Shown here: positions 46,270 through 56,128 of the stretch, in pieces
How the letters are laid out: every line of letters starts with the position of its first letter
Position numbering within the stretch: the first letter of the stretch is position 1
From: Phycisphaeraceae bacterium
GTDB taxonomy: Bacteria; Planctomycetota; Phycisphaerae; Phycisphaerales; Phycisphaeraceae
Direction of reading: 5' to 3'
Length of the DNA: 64,000 nucleotides
NCBI GenBank assembly: GCA_020849625.1
Contig: JADLFV010000021.1
Coordinates: forward strand, 1-64,000
Program-made: the position numbers and the translations under genes
Notes under the pieces: generated by a model
Databases searched by the model: none
Told to the model about the DNA's origin: nothing
The model's input: the letters and a program-made list of their open reading frames with translations, nothing else

Positions 46270-47364
46270 TTATTTCAACTGGACGTTGCCGGAACCGGCC
46301 ACGACCTTGCCCAGCACGCTGACCTGCTCTCCCAAGTGTCGCAAGCGGTCGGCGATGGCCTCGGCGAAGTACGGCCGCACGATCAGCACGTAACCGATGC
46401 CCATGTTGAAGACGCGCCACATCTCGTCCTCGGCCACGTTGCCCTGGCTCTGGAGGAATCGAAACAGCGGCGGCACCTGCCATGATTGGGTGTCAATGCG
46501 GGCGTCGCAATCCTCGGGCAAAGCGCGACAGACGTTGCCGGGCAACCCGCCGCCGGTGATGTGAGCCATGCCGCCGATGGTGTGTTTGACCTTGTAGCTG
46601 TTGAGCACGCTGACGATCTGTCTGGCGTAGATGCGTGTCGGCTCCAGCAGCAGTTGGCCGAGCGTGCGCTCGGATTCCAACTCGGGGTATGTCTTGTCGA
46701 GCTGGAGTTTTTCGCGTTTGAGGATGGCCCGCACCAGCGTGTAGCCGTTGGAGTGCACGCCGCTGGAGGCCAGGCCCAGGATCACATCGCCGCGCTGCAC
46801 GCGCTCGCCGCCTTCGATCACCCGCTTGAGCTCCACCACGCCCACGGCAAAACCCGCCAGGTCGAAGTCGCCGCTCTTGTAGATGTCCGGCATCTCCGCC
46901 GTCTCGCCGCCGATCAGCGCGCAGCCCGCCAGTTCGCAGCCGTCGGCCACACCTTTGACGATCTGCTCCATCTGCTGCGGCGTGACCTTGTGAATGCCCA
47001 CGTAGTCGAGAAACAGCAGCGGCTCGGCACCCTGCACGATCATGTCGTTGACGTTCATCGCCACGCAGTCGATGCCAATGGTGTCGTAAACGCCCATTTC
47101 GATGGCCAGCAGCACCTTGGTGCCGACGCCGTCGGTGCAACTGACCAGGACGGGGTCGCGGTAATTTTTTTTGAAAAGTTTTTCGTTGTAGTCGAGGCGG
47201 AACAGCCCCGCGAACGAGCCGTGTTTGCCCAGCACGCGCGGGCCGTGGGTCCGGCGGAGATGGCTTTTGATGCGATCGACAACCGCGTCTCCAGCGTCAA
47301 TATCCACGCCGGCGGCGGCGTAGGTGAGACTCGGTCGCACATTGGGAGCCGGATTATTGCTCAT
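46270..47364 (-). CDS. purM: Phosphoribosylformylglycinamidine cyclo-ligase
   Basis: SLTYAAAGVDIDAGDAVV, CTDGVGTKVLLAIEMG, IGGETAEMPDIY, GLASSGVHSNGYTLVR, HITGGGLPGNV. Confidence 0.97.
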   Translation of the reverse strand: MSNNPAPNVRPSLTYAAAGVDIDAGDAVVDRIKSHLRRTHGPRVLGKHGSFAGLFRLDYNEKLFKKNYRDPVLVSCTDGVGTKVLLAIEMGVYDTIGIDCVAMNVNDMIVQGAEPLLFLDYVGIHKVTPQQMEQIVKGVADGCELAGCALIGGETAEMPDIYKSGDFDLAGFAVGVVELKRVIEGGERVQRGDVILGLASSGVHSNGYTLVRAILKREKLQLDKTYPELESERTLGQLLLEPTRIYARQIVSVLNSYKVKHTIGGMAHITGGGLPGNVCRALPEDCDARIDTQSWQVPPLFRFLQSQGNVAEDEMWRVFNMGIGYVLIVRPYFAEAIADRLRHLGEQVSVLGKVVAGSGNVQLK

Positions 47365-47465
47365 GCGTGGTTAGTTTACCGTCCCCGAAGAAAATGACAG
47401 GTGTCCCCTTAACATCCTACATTTTTTTACTGGAATTGGTCTTATTAAAAAGATATTATTTTTGC

Positions 47466-47906
47466 ATGATTACTGAAACCCTCGATCATCTGTTTACTTC
47501 CCGCGGCCTGCGTTGCACCTCGCATCGTCGCACCATCTACCGTGCTTTGGCCGCCACCACGGCCCATCCGACCGTCGATGAGTTGTACCAGCAACTCGAC
47601 GGCCGCATGAGCCTGGCTACGGTCTATAACACATTGGAATCTTTCTGCAAGACCGGCCTTGTACGAAAGATCCCCGGCAGTGGTGAGAACGGCTCGGCCC
47701 GCTACGATGCGACCACCGATCCCCACATGCATGCCTGCGATCCGATGTCCGGCCGCGTCGTCGATGTGCCCGACGAATTGAGCCGGGCAGTGTTCGAGCA
47801 GATCCCCAAGGAACAGCTCGAAGCCATCGAGAAGTGCCTGGGCTTCCGCATCCACGACGTACGCATCGACCTGACCGGTGAGTTCGTCTCGGCACGGAAC
47901 AACTGA
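47466..47906 (+). CDS. Fur/PerR family transcriptional regulator
   Basis: GLRCTSHRRTIYRALAATTAHPTVDELYQQLDGRMSLATVYNTLESFCKTGLVRKI. Confidence 0.92.
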   Translation: MITETLDHLFTSRGLRCTSHRRTIYRALAATTAHPTVDELYQQLDGRMSLATVYNTLESFCKTGLVRKIPGSGENGSARYDATTDPHMHACDPMSGRVVDVPDELSRAVFEQIPKEQLEAIEKCLGFRIHDVRIDLTGEFVSARNN

Positions 47907-48004
47907 ACCGCAAGGTCCGCAGCCGCCCTCGTTTGAAACCCCACGGGGCCGCAGTGATCTATTTTCAAGGCCGACCGGAATCAACCGGCCGGCCTTGTTG
48001 TTTC

Positions 48005-50424
48005 TCAGGCGGTCCGCCAACTGCGGAGATCGCTTGCCGCGCCGCCCGCACCTCTGCGGCGACGGCGAGGCACGTACAGACATGCTCCCGCCAGACCCAA
48101 CAGCAAAGCGGCCGGCTCGGGGATGAACTGGGCTGCAAGCTGCGCGAAGTCGCCGCTCTGTCCCCAGTGATCACCCACGATTTGCAGGTCTGCCAGGTTG
48201 ACCAGGCCGTCGCCGGTCAGATCGCCGGTGATCCAGCTCTTACCCGTGCCGTTCCAGTTGTCGCCGATGATCTGCAGGTCGGCCAGGTTCACTGTGTGAT
48301 CGAGATTGGCATCGCGGGGATGGCGGTGGTGATGACCACAGCCTGGTTGTTGGCTACGCCATACCTGACCGCAAAGGCCATGTCCAGCGCGTTGATGTTG
48401 ACGCCGCCGACTTGCGCGAAGATGCCGTTTACCGTGAGATTGCTCTGTTCGTCGGGATTGCCGACGAGCACGAAACTGGTGTATAGGTCTGGCGTAAAGT
48501 CATCGATCAGGTAAAGCGTGAGTTTGCCGGCGAGGTCGGCACCGCCGAAAAGAACGATGTGAGCGAACTCTGTATCAGGAATCTCGCCGCCGATGCCGAT
48601 CTTCAGTTCCGCGCCGGATTCGACGGTCAGATCGCCGACCCACACTTCGCCGTGGTCCATCTGTAAGATGCCTTGCAGCGTGACATCCTGCGCGAGAATG
48701 AGTGCGGGCGCTACGGCATCAGTAACCGTGGCGGTGCCCCCGGCCTGGATGCGCAGCTCGGCGATCGGCAGAAGATTGACCGGCTCGCCGATCACACCGC
48801 CGGTCATGGTCAGCGACCTTCCGGGGGTGACATAGAACGCATCATCGTAGGTTTCGATGACGCCACCGTGAACCTCGTAGTCGGTGCCGGCCAGTGACAA
48901 CGGCGTACCGCGGTCATAAAAGAAAACGCCGTATTCATTGACGATGATGCGATCCACGTTGAGCGAGGTGGCGCTGCTGTGGTCATACCAGTCGAATACG
49001 CCGGGCAGAGGATCGGGCGGCCCGATGTAAGGTGGGGCCGCCTGAATCACCAAATTGTCGGCCGTCACATCCCCGTCGGTCAGCAACACGTAGCCGTTGG
49101 TGTCGATGGTGATATCTCCGTCAACGTTGACCTCCGCGCCATACGCCAGGTCGAGTATTTTCTGTCCCGGTCCGGTGCCCACGAACAGGCCAGCGATATT
49201 GGTGACCGTTGACGGTCCGTTGATCGAGCCGGGGCCGGCGATGGTGAGTGTTGAATCTGACCACGAGTCAAGATATGGCATTTCGTCACTTTGAGGAGAG
49301 CCAGCCGCCCAGGTATCTCCGTCATCCCAGTCCATGCTTTGTGGCCCCGAACCTTGAGGTTGGCTTGTATGCGGTTTCTTGAGGATTTTCTCAATCCACG
49401 TATAGATCGGGTCATAGGTCACAAGCGTATCCACAGCGAACTCACCCCACGATCCTCTTATCAGAGTATTGACGTCGGTGTCAACGTATGGTGAAGGCTG
49501 ATCTTTGAATGTGTCCCCGTAGGAGTGTACCCCAACAATGCGTGCCACACCTTCCTCAACAATGAAAGTTGGGCCACCTGAGTCGCCATAGATTGTACTT
49601 ACTTCGTCCTCGTCATAGCCCCGATCCGATATTCCAAAATTGCGGCCGAAGAAATCGTTGGTATCAGTGTTGTTGTCGAAGTCAAATGCAATTTGTGTCC
49701 TCCAACTAGTTGAGTTAAACGGTGTGTTAAAATCATAGCGATTGTATCCCCAGCGCTTCGTGCCAAACGGGTAGTTTGCCTCGTCTCCCCCGGTAGCCCC
49801 CCATCCTCCCCATCCATAACCAACGACAACGACTTGGGGATGCCCAAGCCAGGTCTGCAAACCGCTGGGATCTCGAGGGCCCAATTTGTAAGTTGGTACG
49901 TCTTGAACATATCCCTGTTGCTCTGGCGTCAGCGCAATCAGCGCGACGTCGTATCCATCATAAATAGGATCGTATGTTCCTTGGTCGAGCTTCGTTTTGA
50001 TGGTGTAGTTGTAAACACTTACGAAACTCGTAGATGACACCACCGGTATTGTACCTTGAGGCAAGTACCACGTTATAGGCACATTTCCGATAGACACCAT
50101 ATCGTTGAACAAGTGAGCGGCAGTCAATACAAATTTGCTCCCATCGAGCCCCTCAATCAGTGTGGCCGAACCCTTTGTATACCAAATAGACGGAAGGACC
50201 TTGTCTAACGTAAAGATTGTAGCTACGCCATCGAGATTAAAGCCTGCCACAAGGCTGCCTGGAGTAACAATATGATTGTCGGGATCATCGGAAGTTACTA
50301 TCCCCCAGGCTGGGCCGGAAAACAAGCAGCACCAACACCATGAAAGTTCCTTTAATGATCCATGCGGTCTGGTATATGCCATAGCTGCGGACATGGTTAC
50401 TCTCTGATCGTGCGACTCGTGCAA
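48005..50424 (-). pseudogene. Trypsin-like protease with beta-rich region, dockerin-like repeats and PEP-CTERM anchor, split by a frameshift near 48310
   Basis: ORF 48289..50424 (FVLTAAHLFND; STIYGDSGGPTFIVEEGVARIVGVHSYG) and ORF 48005..48292 (NLADLQIIGDNWNGTGKSWITGDLTGDGLVNLADLQIVGDHWG...IPEPAALLLGLAGACLYVPRRRR) become continuous with one added base. Confidence 0.75.
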
Positions 50425-50459
50425 AGGTCATGGCTGTCCCCTTTCCTTGAAAAAGACGC

Positions 50460-51254
50460 TCATTCTGATGTTGCATTGAATTCGGGCCGTGAAACTACTG
50501 ATCCACATTCCGGGCAACGTGTTGATCGAACATTACCACGTAGGTCATACCCACATTTCCAACAATACCCATGCATCTGTTTCCGCTTGGTCTTGATAAT
50601 CAGATAAGATGACATACAAAACACCGCAAGAATGATGAGCGGCACTCGGATGTAATAAGGCCAGACCGTTTCCATCGTATGCTGGAAGCCTCCTTTGTTC
50701 AGCGGTTCCATTTGCCCTTGCCACACGAGGAACGCACGTATGATGGGGCGTGCCAATTCTTCCCAAAAGCCATAACGGTTCGCAGGTTCCAGGAAACGGA
50801 AATAACCAAACTTCAAGTAAAAGAGCCACACGGAAATGGCGCATCCGAATAAATAGCTGATCATCCCAGTGGTCAAGATGTAGCGTCGTGTCAAAGGTGA
50901 CCTGCGGCGGCGCGCCAGCAGGTAAAAGAGCAGAAGGCTGAATACGATCCCATCGCGCGTCAGCGGTGAAATCCAGAAATGGTATTTCGCTGACCAGTTA
51001 CGGAGATTCATCGGTGGAGTGGCTGGTCGCCAGGAGACCCTTTCACCGAATGGCCATCTCTGGGCCAGACCGTACGGATTGCCCCCTCGAGCCCTGTCTA
51101 TCCAGTAGGCAACCTCAGGGTAATAAGCCGCCGCAAGAAGAGCGATGACAAAAACTGCCAACGCCCAGCGGAACCAACGCGCCGAAGTTAGATAAGCGGC
51201 GAACGTTGTCCCTGTCGTGCGTATTGAGGTCCACAGTCTTGGGTGTTTCATCAC
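50460..51254 (-). CDS. Membrane protein with C-terminal zinc ribbon
   Basis: Multiple TM segments; GYCWKCGYDLRGNVRSTRCPECGSVV. Confidence 0.65.
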   Translation of the reverse strand: MMKHPRLWTSIRTTGTTFAAYLTSARWFRWALAVFVIALLAAAYYPEVAYWIDRARGGNPYGLAQRWPFGERVSWRPATPPMNLRNWSAKYHFWISPLTRDGIVFSLLLFYLLARRRRSPLTRRYILTTGMISYLFGCAISVWLFYLKFGYFRFLEPANRYGFWEELARPIIRAFLVWQGQMEPLNKGGFQHTMETVWPYYIRVPLIILAVFCMSSYLIIKTKRKQMHGYCWKCGYDLRGNVRSTRCPECGSVVSRPEFNATSE

Positions 51255-51440
51255 AGCCTCCCTTTTTGATAGGTGTCCTCGACATCATACGTCGGCGGAC
51301 CGCGCGCGGACGGGGGATCGAAGCCCGGATGTGCGGGAAAAGCGTTGAGGACGGTGATCCCCTCGTACCCGCCCCGAAGCGGCTGGTCTGGATTGGGAAA
51401 GCCCGGATGTCCCCGGCGAGAAGCCACGTTCGCTCACCCC

Positions 51441-51488
51441 TGAGTAGCTCTGAGCCTTGAGCTATGAGCCGTGAGCCTTGAGCCGTGA
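51441..51488. repeat. Word repeat, family C-like (TGAGCCTTGAGCTATGAGCCGTGAGCCTTGAGCC)
   Basis: Tandem degenerate words. Confidence 0.8.
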
Positions 51489-51608
51489 TGGTCCCATTCT
51501 GTCGCGGTGGTTCGTGGCGGCGAATTGATATTGTCGTGGGGTGCTGTCGGATTTTACGCCGTCACCTGTTGTGGTGATGCGTCAGCCGGAGCAGATGCGG
51601 TGAATGGG

Positions 51609-52184
51609 CTATCTGATGCGGCGGCGGGCCAGGAGGGCGGGAAGGAGAATGAGCATCGCTGCGCTCGGCTCGGGAACCAGCGTCGGAACCTGCACCAGGC
51701 AGAAGTTGGCGTTGTCAAGGAATGACACCGTGACTTTGAACAGGCCCGAGTCGCCCACGCCGATGGATGTGCCGGCGTAGTAATCGATGATGCCGACGTA
51801 CTCGCTGCCGCCGTAGGTCACGGGCGTCACCACACTCGACCAGTCGCCGGGCGCCAGTGTGCTGTCGATGCTGAACGGCAGATCGCGCGAGATGGTGATC
51901 TGATAGCCGTTCCATGCGGCGGCCGAGTCGTTGGTCACATCCTTCCAGAAGCTGGTGATCGGATCGCCCGGGGTGTCGAGCGTCAGGTCCACGAACATGG
52001 CCCCCGGCCCCCAGTGCAGCGTTTCATCGATCGTCACCACGCTGTCGGCGGCATTCCAGTTCCAGGCGTTGACATTGACCGATCCGTCATCGCCGTCGTA
52101 GCAATCCACCGCAATGATCTCCGCTTGTGTCGCCCCCGCGATGGAAAGCAACAGCGCCGCAGCACCAATCGTCAGCTTGTACAT
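51609..52184 (-). CDS. PEP-CTERM sorting domain-containing secreted protein
   Basis: Signal peptide MYKLTIGAAALLLSIAGATQA; C-term VPEPSAAMLILLPALLARRRIR. Confidence 0.88.
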   Translation of the reverse strand: MYKLTIGAAALLLSIAGATQAEIIAVDCYDGDDGSVNVNAWNWNAADSVVTIDETLHWGPGAMFVDLTLDTPGDPITSFWKDVTNDSAAAWNGYQITISRDLPFSIDSTLAPGDWSSVVTPVTYGGSEYVGIIDYYAGTSIGVGDSGLFKVTVSFLDNANFCLVQVPTLVPEPSAAMLILLPALLARRRIR

Positions 52185-52423
52185 GACTTGTCTCCTCATC
52201 TTGATATGGGCCGCCCTCGGACCCCAGCGCGACCACTTTCCCTTCCCAGCAATCCCAGAAACTCCCAGAAGCACGACAATAACCAGCACGTTGATTCTAT
52301 GACGATGGGTGCATCGCCACAATGGATATCTGACGAAATCCGCACATATGGGACACAATAAGTCCCAGCAGACATTCACACTGTCAGATGCAAAGGGGAC
52401 AGCGGTTTGATGTGCGCGTTATC

Positions 52424-53059
52424 TCAGCGGATGCGTGCCACGCGGCCGACAATCTCAACGCGCTGCTCAGCGATCAACTGGATCGCTTCGGGATATGCCT
52501 GGCACTCCTGCTCGAACACGCGGGCTGCCAGCGTGTCGGGGGTGTCGTCGTCGCGCACGGGACAGCAGCGCTGCACCAGGATGGGGCCGGTGTCGTAGGT
52601 CTGATCGGCAAAGTGCACGGTGCAGCCGCTGACCTTGCAGCCGTGAGCGATCACCGCTTCATGTACGTTGTGACCGTACATGCCTTGTCCGCCGAAGGCC
52701 GGCAACAGGGCGGGGTGAATGTTGAGCACGCGCCGGGCGTAGTCGTCGGGAATCTCCAGCAGACAAAGAAATCCCGCCAGGGCGACCAGTTCCGCTCCGC
52801 TGCTGCGGATGGCGTTGAACACCGTCTGCGAGAACGACGTTACATCGTTGAAGGTCTTGCGATGGATCACCTGCGTCGGAGGAAGTCGATCGCCGAGCTT
52901 GTCGCGCACCTTGCGTTCGGCGGCCGGGTTGGAGCAGATGACCAGCTCGATGCGGGCGCTCAGTCGGCCGGCGTCGATCTTGTCGAGCAGGTTGAGCAAC
53001 GTGGTCCCGCCGCCACTGATCAGCACCGCCAGTCGGATCGCTTGTCGTGTTGCCGCCAT
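52424..53059 (-). CDS. purN: Phosphoribosylglycinamide formyltransferase
   Basis: LAVLISGGGTTLLNLLDKI, LVALAGFLCLL, VLNIHPALLPAFGGQGMYG, VHFADQTYDTGPIL. Confidence 0.95.
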   Translation of the reverse strand: MAATRQAIRLAVLISGGGTTLLNLLDKIDAGRLSARIELVICSNPAAERKVRDKLGDRLPPTQVIHRKTFNDVTSFSQTVFNAIRSSGAELVALAGFLCLLEIPDDYARRVLNIHPALLPAFGGQGMYGHNVHEAVIAHGCKVSGCTVHFADQTYDTGPILVQRCCPVRDDDTPDTLAARVFEQECQAYPEAIQLIAEQRVEIVGRVARIR

Positions 53060-53080
53060 GACGCGGTACGATAACGCGCC

Positions 53081-54094
53081 ATGAGCGCTGCGGACAATCC
53101 AACCTCTCACAGCACGGGCACGCCGCGCACCCGCCTGGCGCCTTCGCCCACCGGAGCCCTGCACCTGGGCAATGCCCGCAGCTTCATCATCAACTGGGCC
53201 CTGGCCCACCGCCATGGCTGGAGCATCCTGCTGCGCATCGAAGACCTCGACGGCCCGCGCCTCAAGCCAGGCACCGACCTTCAAGCCATCGACCTGCTCC
53301 ACTGGCTGGGCATCGACTGGGACGAAGGTCCGCTCTACCAGACGCATGATCTGTCGCCCTACGCTGCCGCATTGGAAAAGCTCGGCCGCGCCGGCCTGAC
53401 CTATGCTTGCACCTGCACCCGCAGCGACATCGAGCAGGCGGCCAGCGCTCCGCACGGCGACGAACACGAACTGCGCTACCCGGGGACGTGTCGGGTATCG
53501 GGTGTCGGGTATCGGGTATCGGGAAGATCCATCCGACCCGAAACCCGATACCCGAAACCCGCTACCCGATCCGCCTGCATTCGCGTCATCGCGCCCGATG
53601 AAGCGATTGATTTCACCGACACGCTGCACGGCCCACAACAGATCAACGTGCAGCAACAGGTCGGCGATTTCATCGTGGCGACCAAGGCTGGTCTTCCCGC
53701 TTACCAACTGGCCGTGGTGGTGGACGATGCGCGGCAGGGCATCAGCGAAGTCGTGCGCGGCGATGATCTGCTTTCCTCCACCGCACGCCAAGTGCTACTC
53801 TATCGTTATCTCGATCTGCAACCGCGGCCGCGCTACACGCACCTGCCGCTGGTCCTGGGCAGCGACGGCAAAAGACTGGCAAAACGGCACGGCGACACGC
53901 GGCTGCTGACCTATCGCCAGCGCGGCGCGCCTGCGGAGCGCGTCATCGGCCTGCTCGCTTACTGGTCCGGCATCACCAGCCATCGTCAGCCGATGGACGC
54001 CGGCGAGTTCGCGGCTGGATTTGACCTCAAGCGTCTGCCGCGGGAACCTGTCACTTTCACCAGGGAAGACGACGCATGGCTGCTCAACGCTTGA
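53081..54094 (+). CDS. gluQ: Glutamyl-Q tRNA(Asp) synthetase with internal word-repeat insert
   Basis: RLAPSPTGALHLGNARSFIINWALAHRHGWSILLRIEDLDGPR; TCACTRSDIEQ...YPGTCR zinc site; DDLLSSTARQ. Confidence 0.9.
   Translation: MSAADNPTSHSTGTPRTRLAPSPTGALHLGNARSFIINWALAHRHGWSILLRIEDLDGPRLKPGTDLQAIDLLHWLGIDWDEGPLYQTHDLSPYAAALEKLGRAGLTYACTCTRSDIEQAASAPHGDEHELRYPGTCRVSGVGYRVSGRSIRPETRYPKPATRSACIRVIAPDEAIDFTDTLHGPQQINVQQQVGDFIVATKAGLPAYQLAVVVDDARQGISEVVRGDDLLSSTARQVLLYRYLDLQPRPRYTHLPLVLGSDGKRLAKRHGDTRLLTYRQRGAPAERVIGLLAYWSGITSHRQPMDAGEFAAGFDLKRLPREPVTFTREDDAWLLNA
53495..53575. repeat. Word-repeat palindrome, family D, inserted in frame in gluQ
   Basis: GTATCGGGTGTCGGGTATCGGGTATCGGG ... CCCGAAACCCGATACCCGAAACCCGCTACCCG; 81 nt = 27 codons. 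Confidence 0.92.
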
Positions 54095-54552
54095 TGTTCC
54101 TTCTGTTGGCCATTCTACTGGCCGGTTGCACCAGCAACGGCTCGACCGCGACGCCCACCGCGCAGACGCTGACCATCAGCGGCCGCACCTTCACCTTGGA
54201 CCTGGCGCTGGATCCCGAAAGTCGCTTCAAAGGTTTGGGCGGCCGCAAGTCCATTCCCGATGACGGCGGCATGCTGTTCGTGTTCGAGCATGCGCAACCG
54301 CTGGCGTTCGTGATGCGTGATTGCCCGGTGCCGATTGATCTGATTTTTCTCGGACCCGACGGCCGGGTCGTCGCCATGCACGCCATGCAGCCGGAGCCGG
54401 GCGTCGAAGAGGTGGACCTCAAACGCTACGCAAGCCGCTGGAATGCCCAGTTCGCCATCGAGTTGAAGGGCGGCACGCTGGAGCAGTTGAACCTGTCGGT
54501 CGATGATCCGATCGATCTGCCGGTGGATGAGCTTAAGGCGTTGGCCCGGTAA
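54076..54552 (+). CDS. DUF192 domain-containing lipoprotein
   Basis: LAGCTSNG lipobox; LALDPESRFKGLGGRKSIPDDGGMLFVFEHAQPLAFVMRDCPVPIDLIFL. Confidence 0.88.
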   Translation: MAAQRLMFLLLAILLAGCTSNGSTATPTAQTLTISGRTFTLDLALDPESRFKGLGGRKSIPDDGGMLFVFEHAQPLAFVMRDCPVPIDLIFLGPDGRVVAMHAMQPEPGVEEVDLKRYASRWNAQFAIELKGGTLEQLNLSVDDPIDLPVDELKALAR

Positions 54553-54639
54553 GTCGATGAGAACGTAGGGTGCGCCCCCTCTGCCGCAGTCCGAGCCGGA
54601 CACTGCGTGTCCGGTCTCAAGTGCCGCCGACGAGCCGCC

Positions 54640-55881
54640 ATGCTTCAGCCATCGATTCTGCTGTTGATCGCCAGCGACCGTGACGTCACGGATGTGTGCC
54701 GTCAGGCCCAGGCGATGCTGCAACATTGGCCGGGCCAGGGACCATTGCGGGGGCCGACGCTGCGCCATGCTGATGCCTGGCAGGCGATGAACGATCCGAA
54801 ACTTCTCAAGGGCGTCGGCGTCGCGTGGCTGTGGCTGGAGAGCGATCCCGACGGCCGCAGCTTCGAGTTGATCGATCACTTGCAGACCCGGCCATTGCCG
54901 GTGATGCTGACCAACCCCGCGCTCGATCTGCAACCCGGTGAGCCGGTGCAGGACGGCGTGATCGCCTGCCCGCCCGCCACGGAGCCCGCGCTTGCCTGCG
55001 CCCTGCTGGCTGCGCTGCACAGCCAGGCCAATACCTTCACCGCCATGCGCACCGAGCTGGAGCTGTTGCGACTGCACCAGGAGGGCGTGATCGATCAGAT
55101 GCAGAAGGTGGACGAGGAGCTGCGCCTGGCTGCGCAATTGCAGCGCGAGTTTCTGCCCACCGATCTGCCGCGACTGGGAAGCATCGCCTTTCACGTGCTG
55201 TGGCGACCGGCCGGTTACGTCAGCGGCGACATCTATGACGTGCAGCGCCTCGATGAAAATCACGTGGGCATGTTCATCGCCGACGCGGTGGGGCACGGCG
55301 TGCCCGCGGCCCTGATGACCGTGTACATCAAGCGATCCCTGGCCACCAAGGAGATCGACCCCGGGCATCCCAACAGCTACCGCATCGTGCCGCCGGGCGA
55401 GACGCTGTTTCGACTCAACCATGACCTGGTCCGCCAGCATGCCGACAAGGTGCGCTTCGCTACTGCTGCCTATGCGGTGATCGACACCCGCGCCCTGACC
55501 GTGCAGATCGCCCGGGCCGGCCATCCCTTCCCCATGCTGCTGCGCCACAACGGGAGCACCGAACTGCTCGAGCCCGACGGCGGCGTGCTGGGCGTGTTCG
55601 CTGACCAGAGCTTCGAGCAGCTCGACATGCAACTGCACCCGGGCGATCGCCTGCTGCTCTACAGCGACGGCTTCGAAATGGCCTTCCCCGATGCGAACCC
55701 CAACGACGCGACCGGCCGCAAACGCCTGGCCAACCAGCAGTACGCCCACGAATTCGAAAAGCTGCGTGATGAAGCCATGGAACTGAGCCTGCTGCGCCTC
55801 AGCAGCCGCCTCGACAACCAGGCCGGCTCACTGAACCAGCGCGATGATCTGACCATCCTCGCCGCTGTCGCCCAACAATGA
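54640..55881 (+). CDS. PP2C/SpoIIE-type serine phosphatase (RsbU-like)
   Basis: LAAQLQREFLPTDLPRLGSIAFHVLWRPAGYVSGDIYDVQRLDENHVGMFIADAVGHGVPAALMT. Confidence 0.9.
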   Translation: MLQPSILLLIASDRDVTDVCRQAQAMLQHWPGQGPLRGPTLRHADAWQAMNDPKLLKGVGVAWLWLESDPDGRSFELIDHLQTRPLPVMLTNPALDLQPGEPVQDGVIACPPATEPALACALLAALHSQANTFTAMRTELELLRLHQEGVIDQMQKVDEELRLAAQLQREFLPTDLPRLGSIAFHVLWRPAGYVSGDIYDVQRLDENHVGMFIADAVGHGVPAALMTVYIKRSLATKEIDPGHPNSYRIVPPGETLFRLNHDLVRQHADKVRFATAAYAVIDTRALTVQIARAGHPFPMLLRHNGSTELLEPDGGVLGVFADQSFEQLDMQLHPGDRLLLYSDGFEMAFPDANPNDATGRKRLANQQYAHEFEKLRDEAMELSLLRLSSRLDNQAGSLNQRDDLTILAAVAQQ

Positions 55882-55947
55882 CCGGGCAAACCAGCCGCTG
55901 CAAGCCCCCGCCACGTCACCGCCTTCTACCGTGCCGGACAAGCACAT

Positions 55948-56128
55948 ATTCAGCCACGGATGAACACGGATGAAAACCCAGCCTACCCGCCCATGACGGC
56001 GACCAAATATAGGATCATTTTTACTTAAATAAGATCATTTTAACTTAAATATGATCTTGCCCGCGTGTCGATAAGCAGCGTATTTTGGCGTTTATCCATT
56101 TCTATTCGTGTTCAGTCGTGGCTGAATC
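55948..56128. repeat. Word-repeat palindrome, family L (ATTCAGCCACGGATGAACACGGATG / ATTCGTGTTCAGTCGTGGCTGAAT) with AT-rich GATC core
   Basis: Right arm overlaps ribE stop codon; core 56013-56059. Confidence 0.88.

Noticed and set aside
47158-47175. A8 run in purM as programmed slippage site
   Set aside because: Encodes FKKN in a conserved housekeeping enzyme with no alternative-frame product of interest; a single homopolymer is not enough evidence.
46270-53059. purM and purN separated by an inserted accessory island
   Set aside because: Order and orientation differ from a simple split purMN operon; no mobile-element signature seen, so there is no basis to claim insertion.
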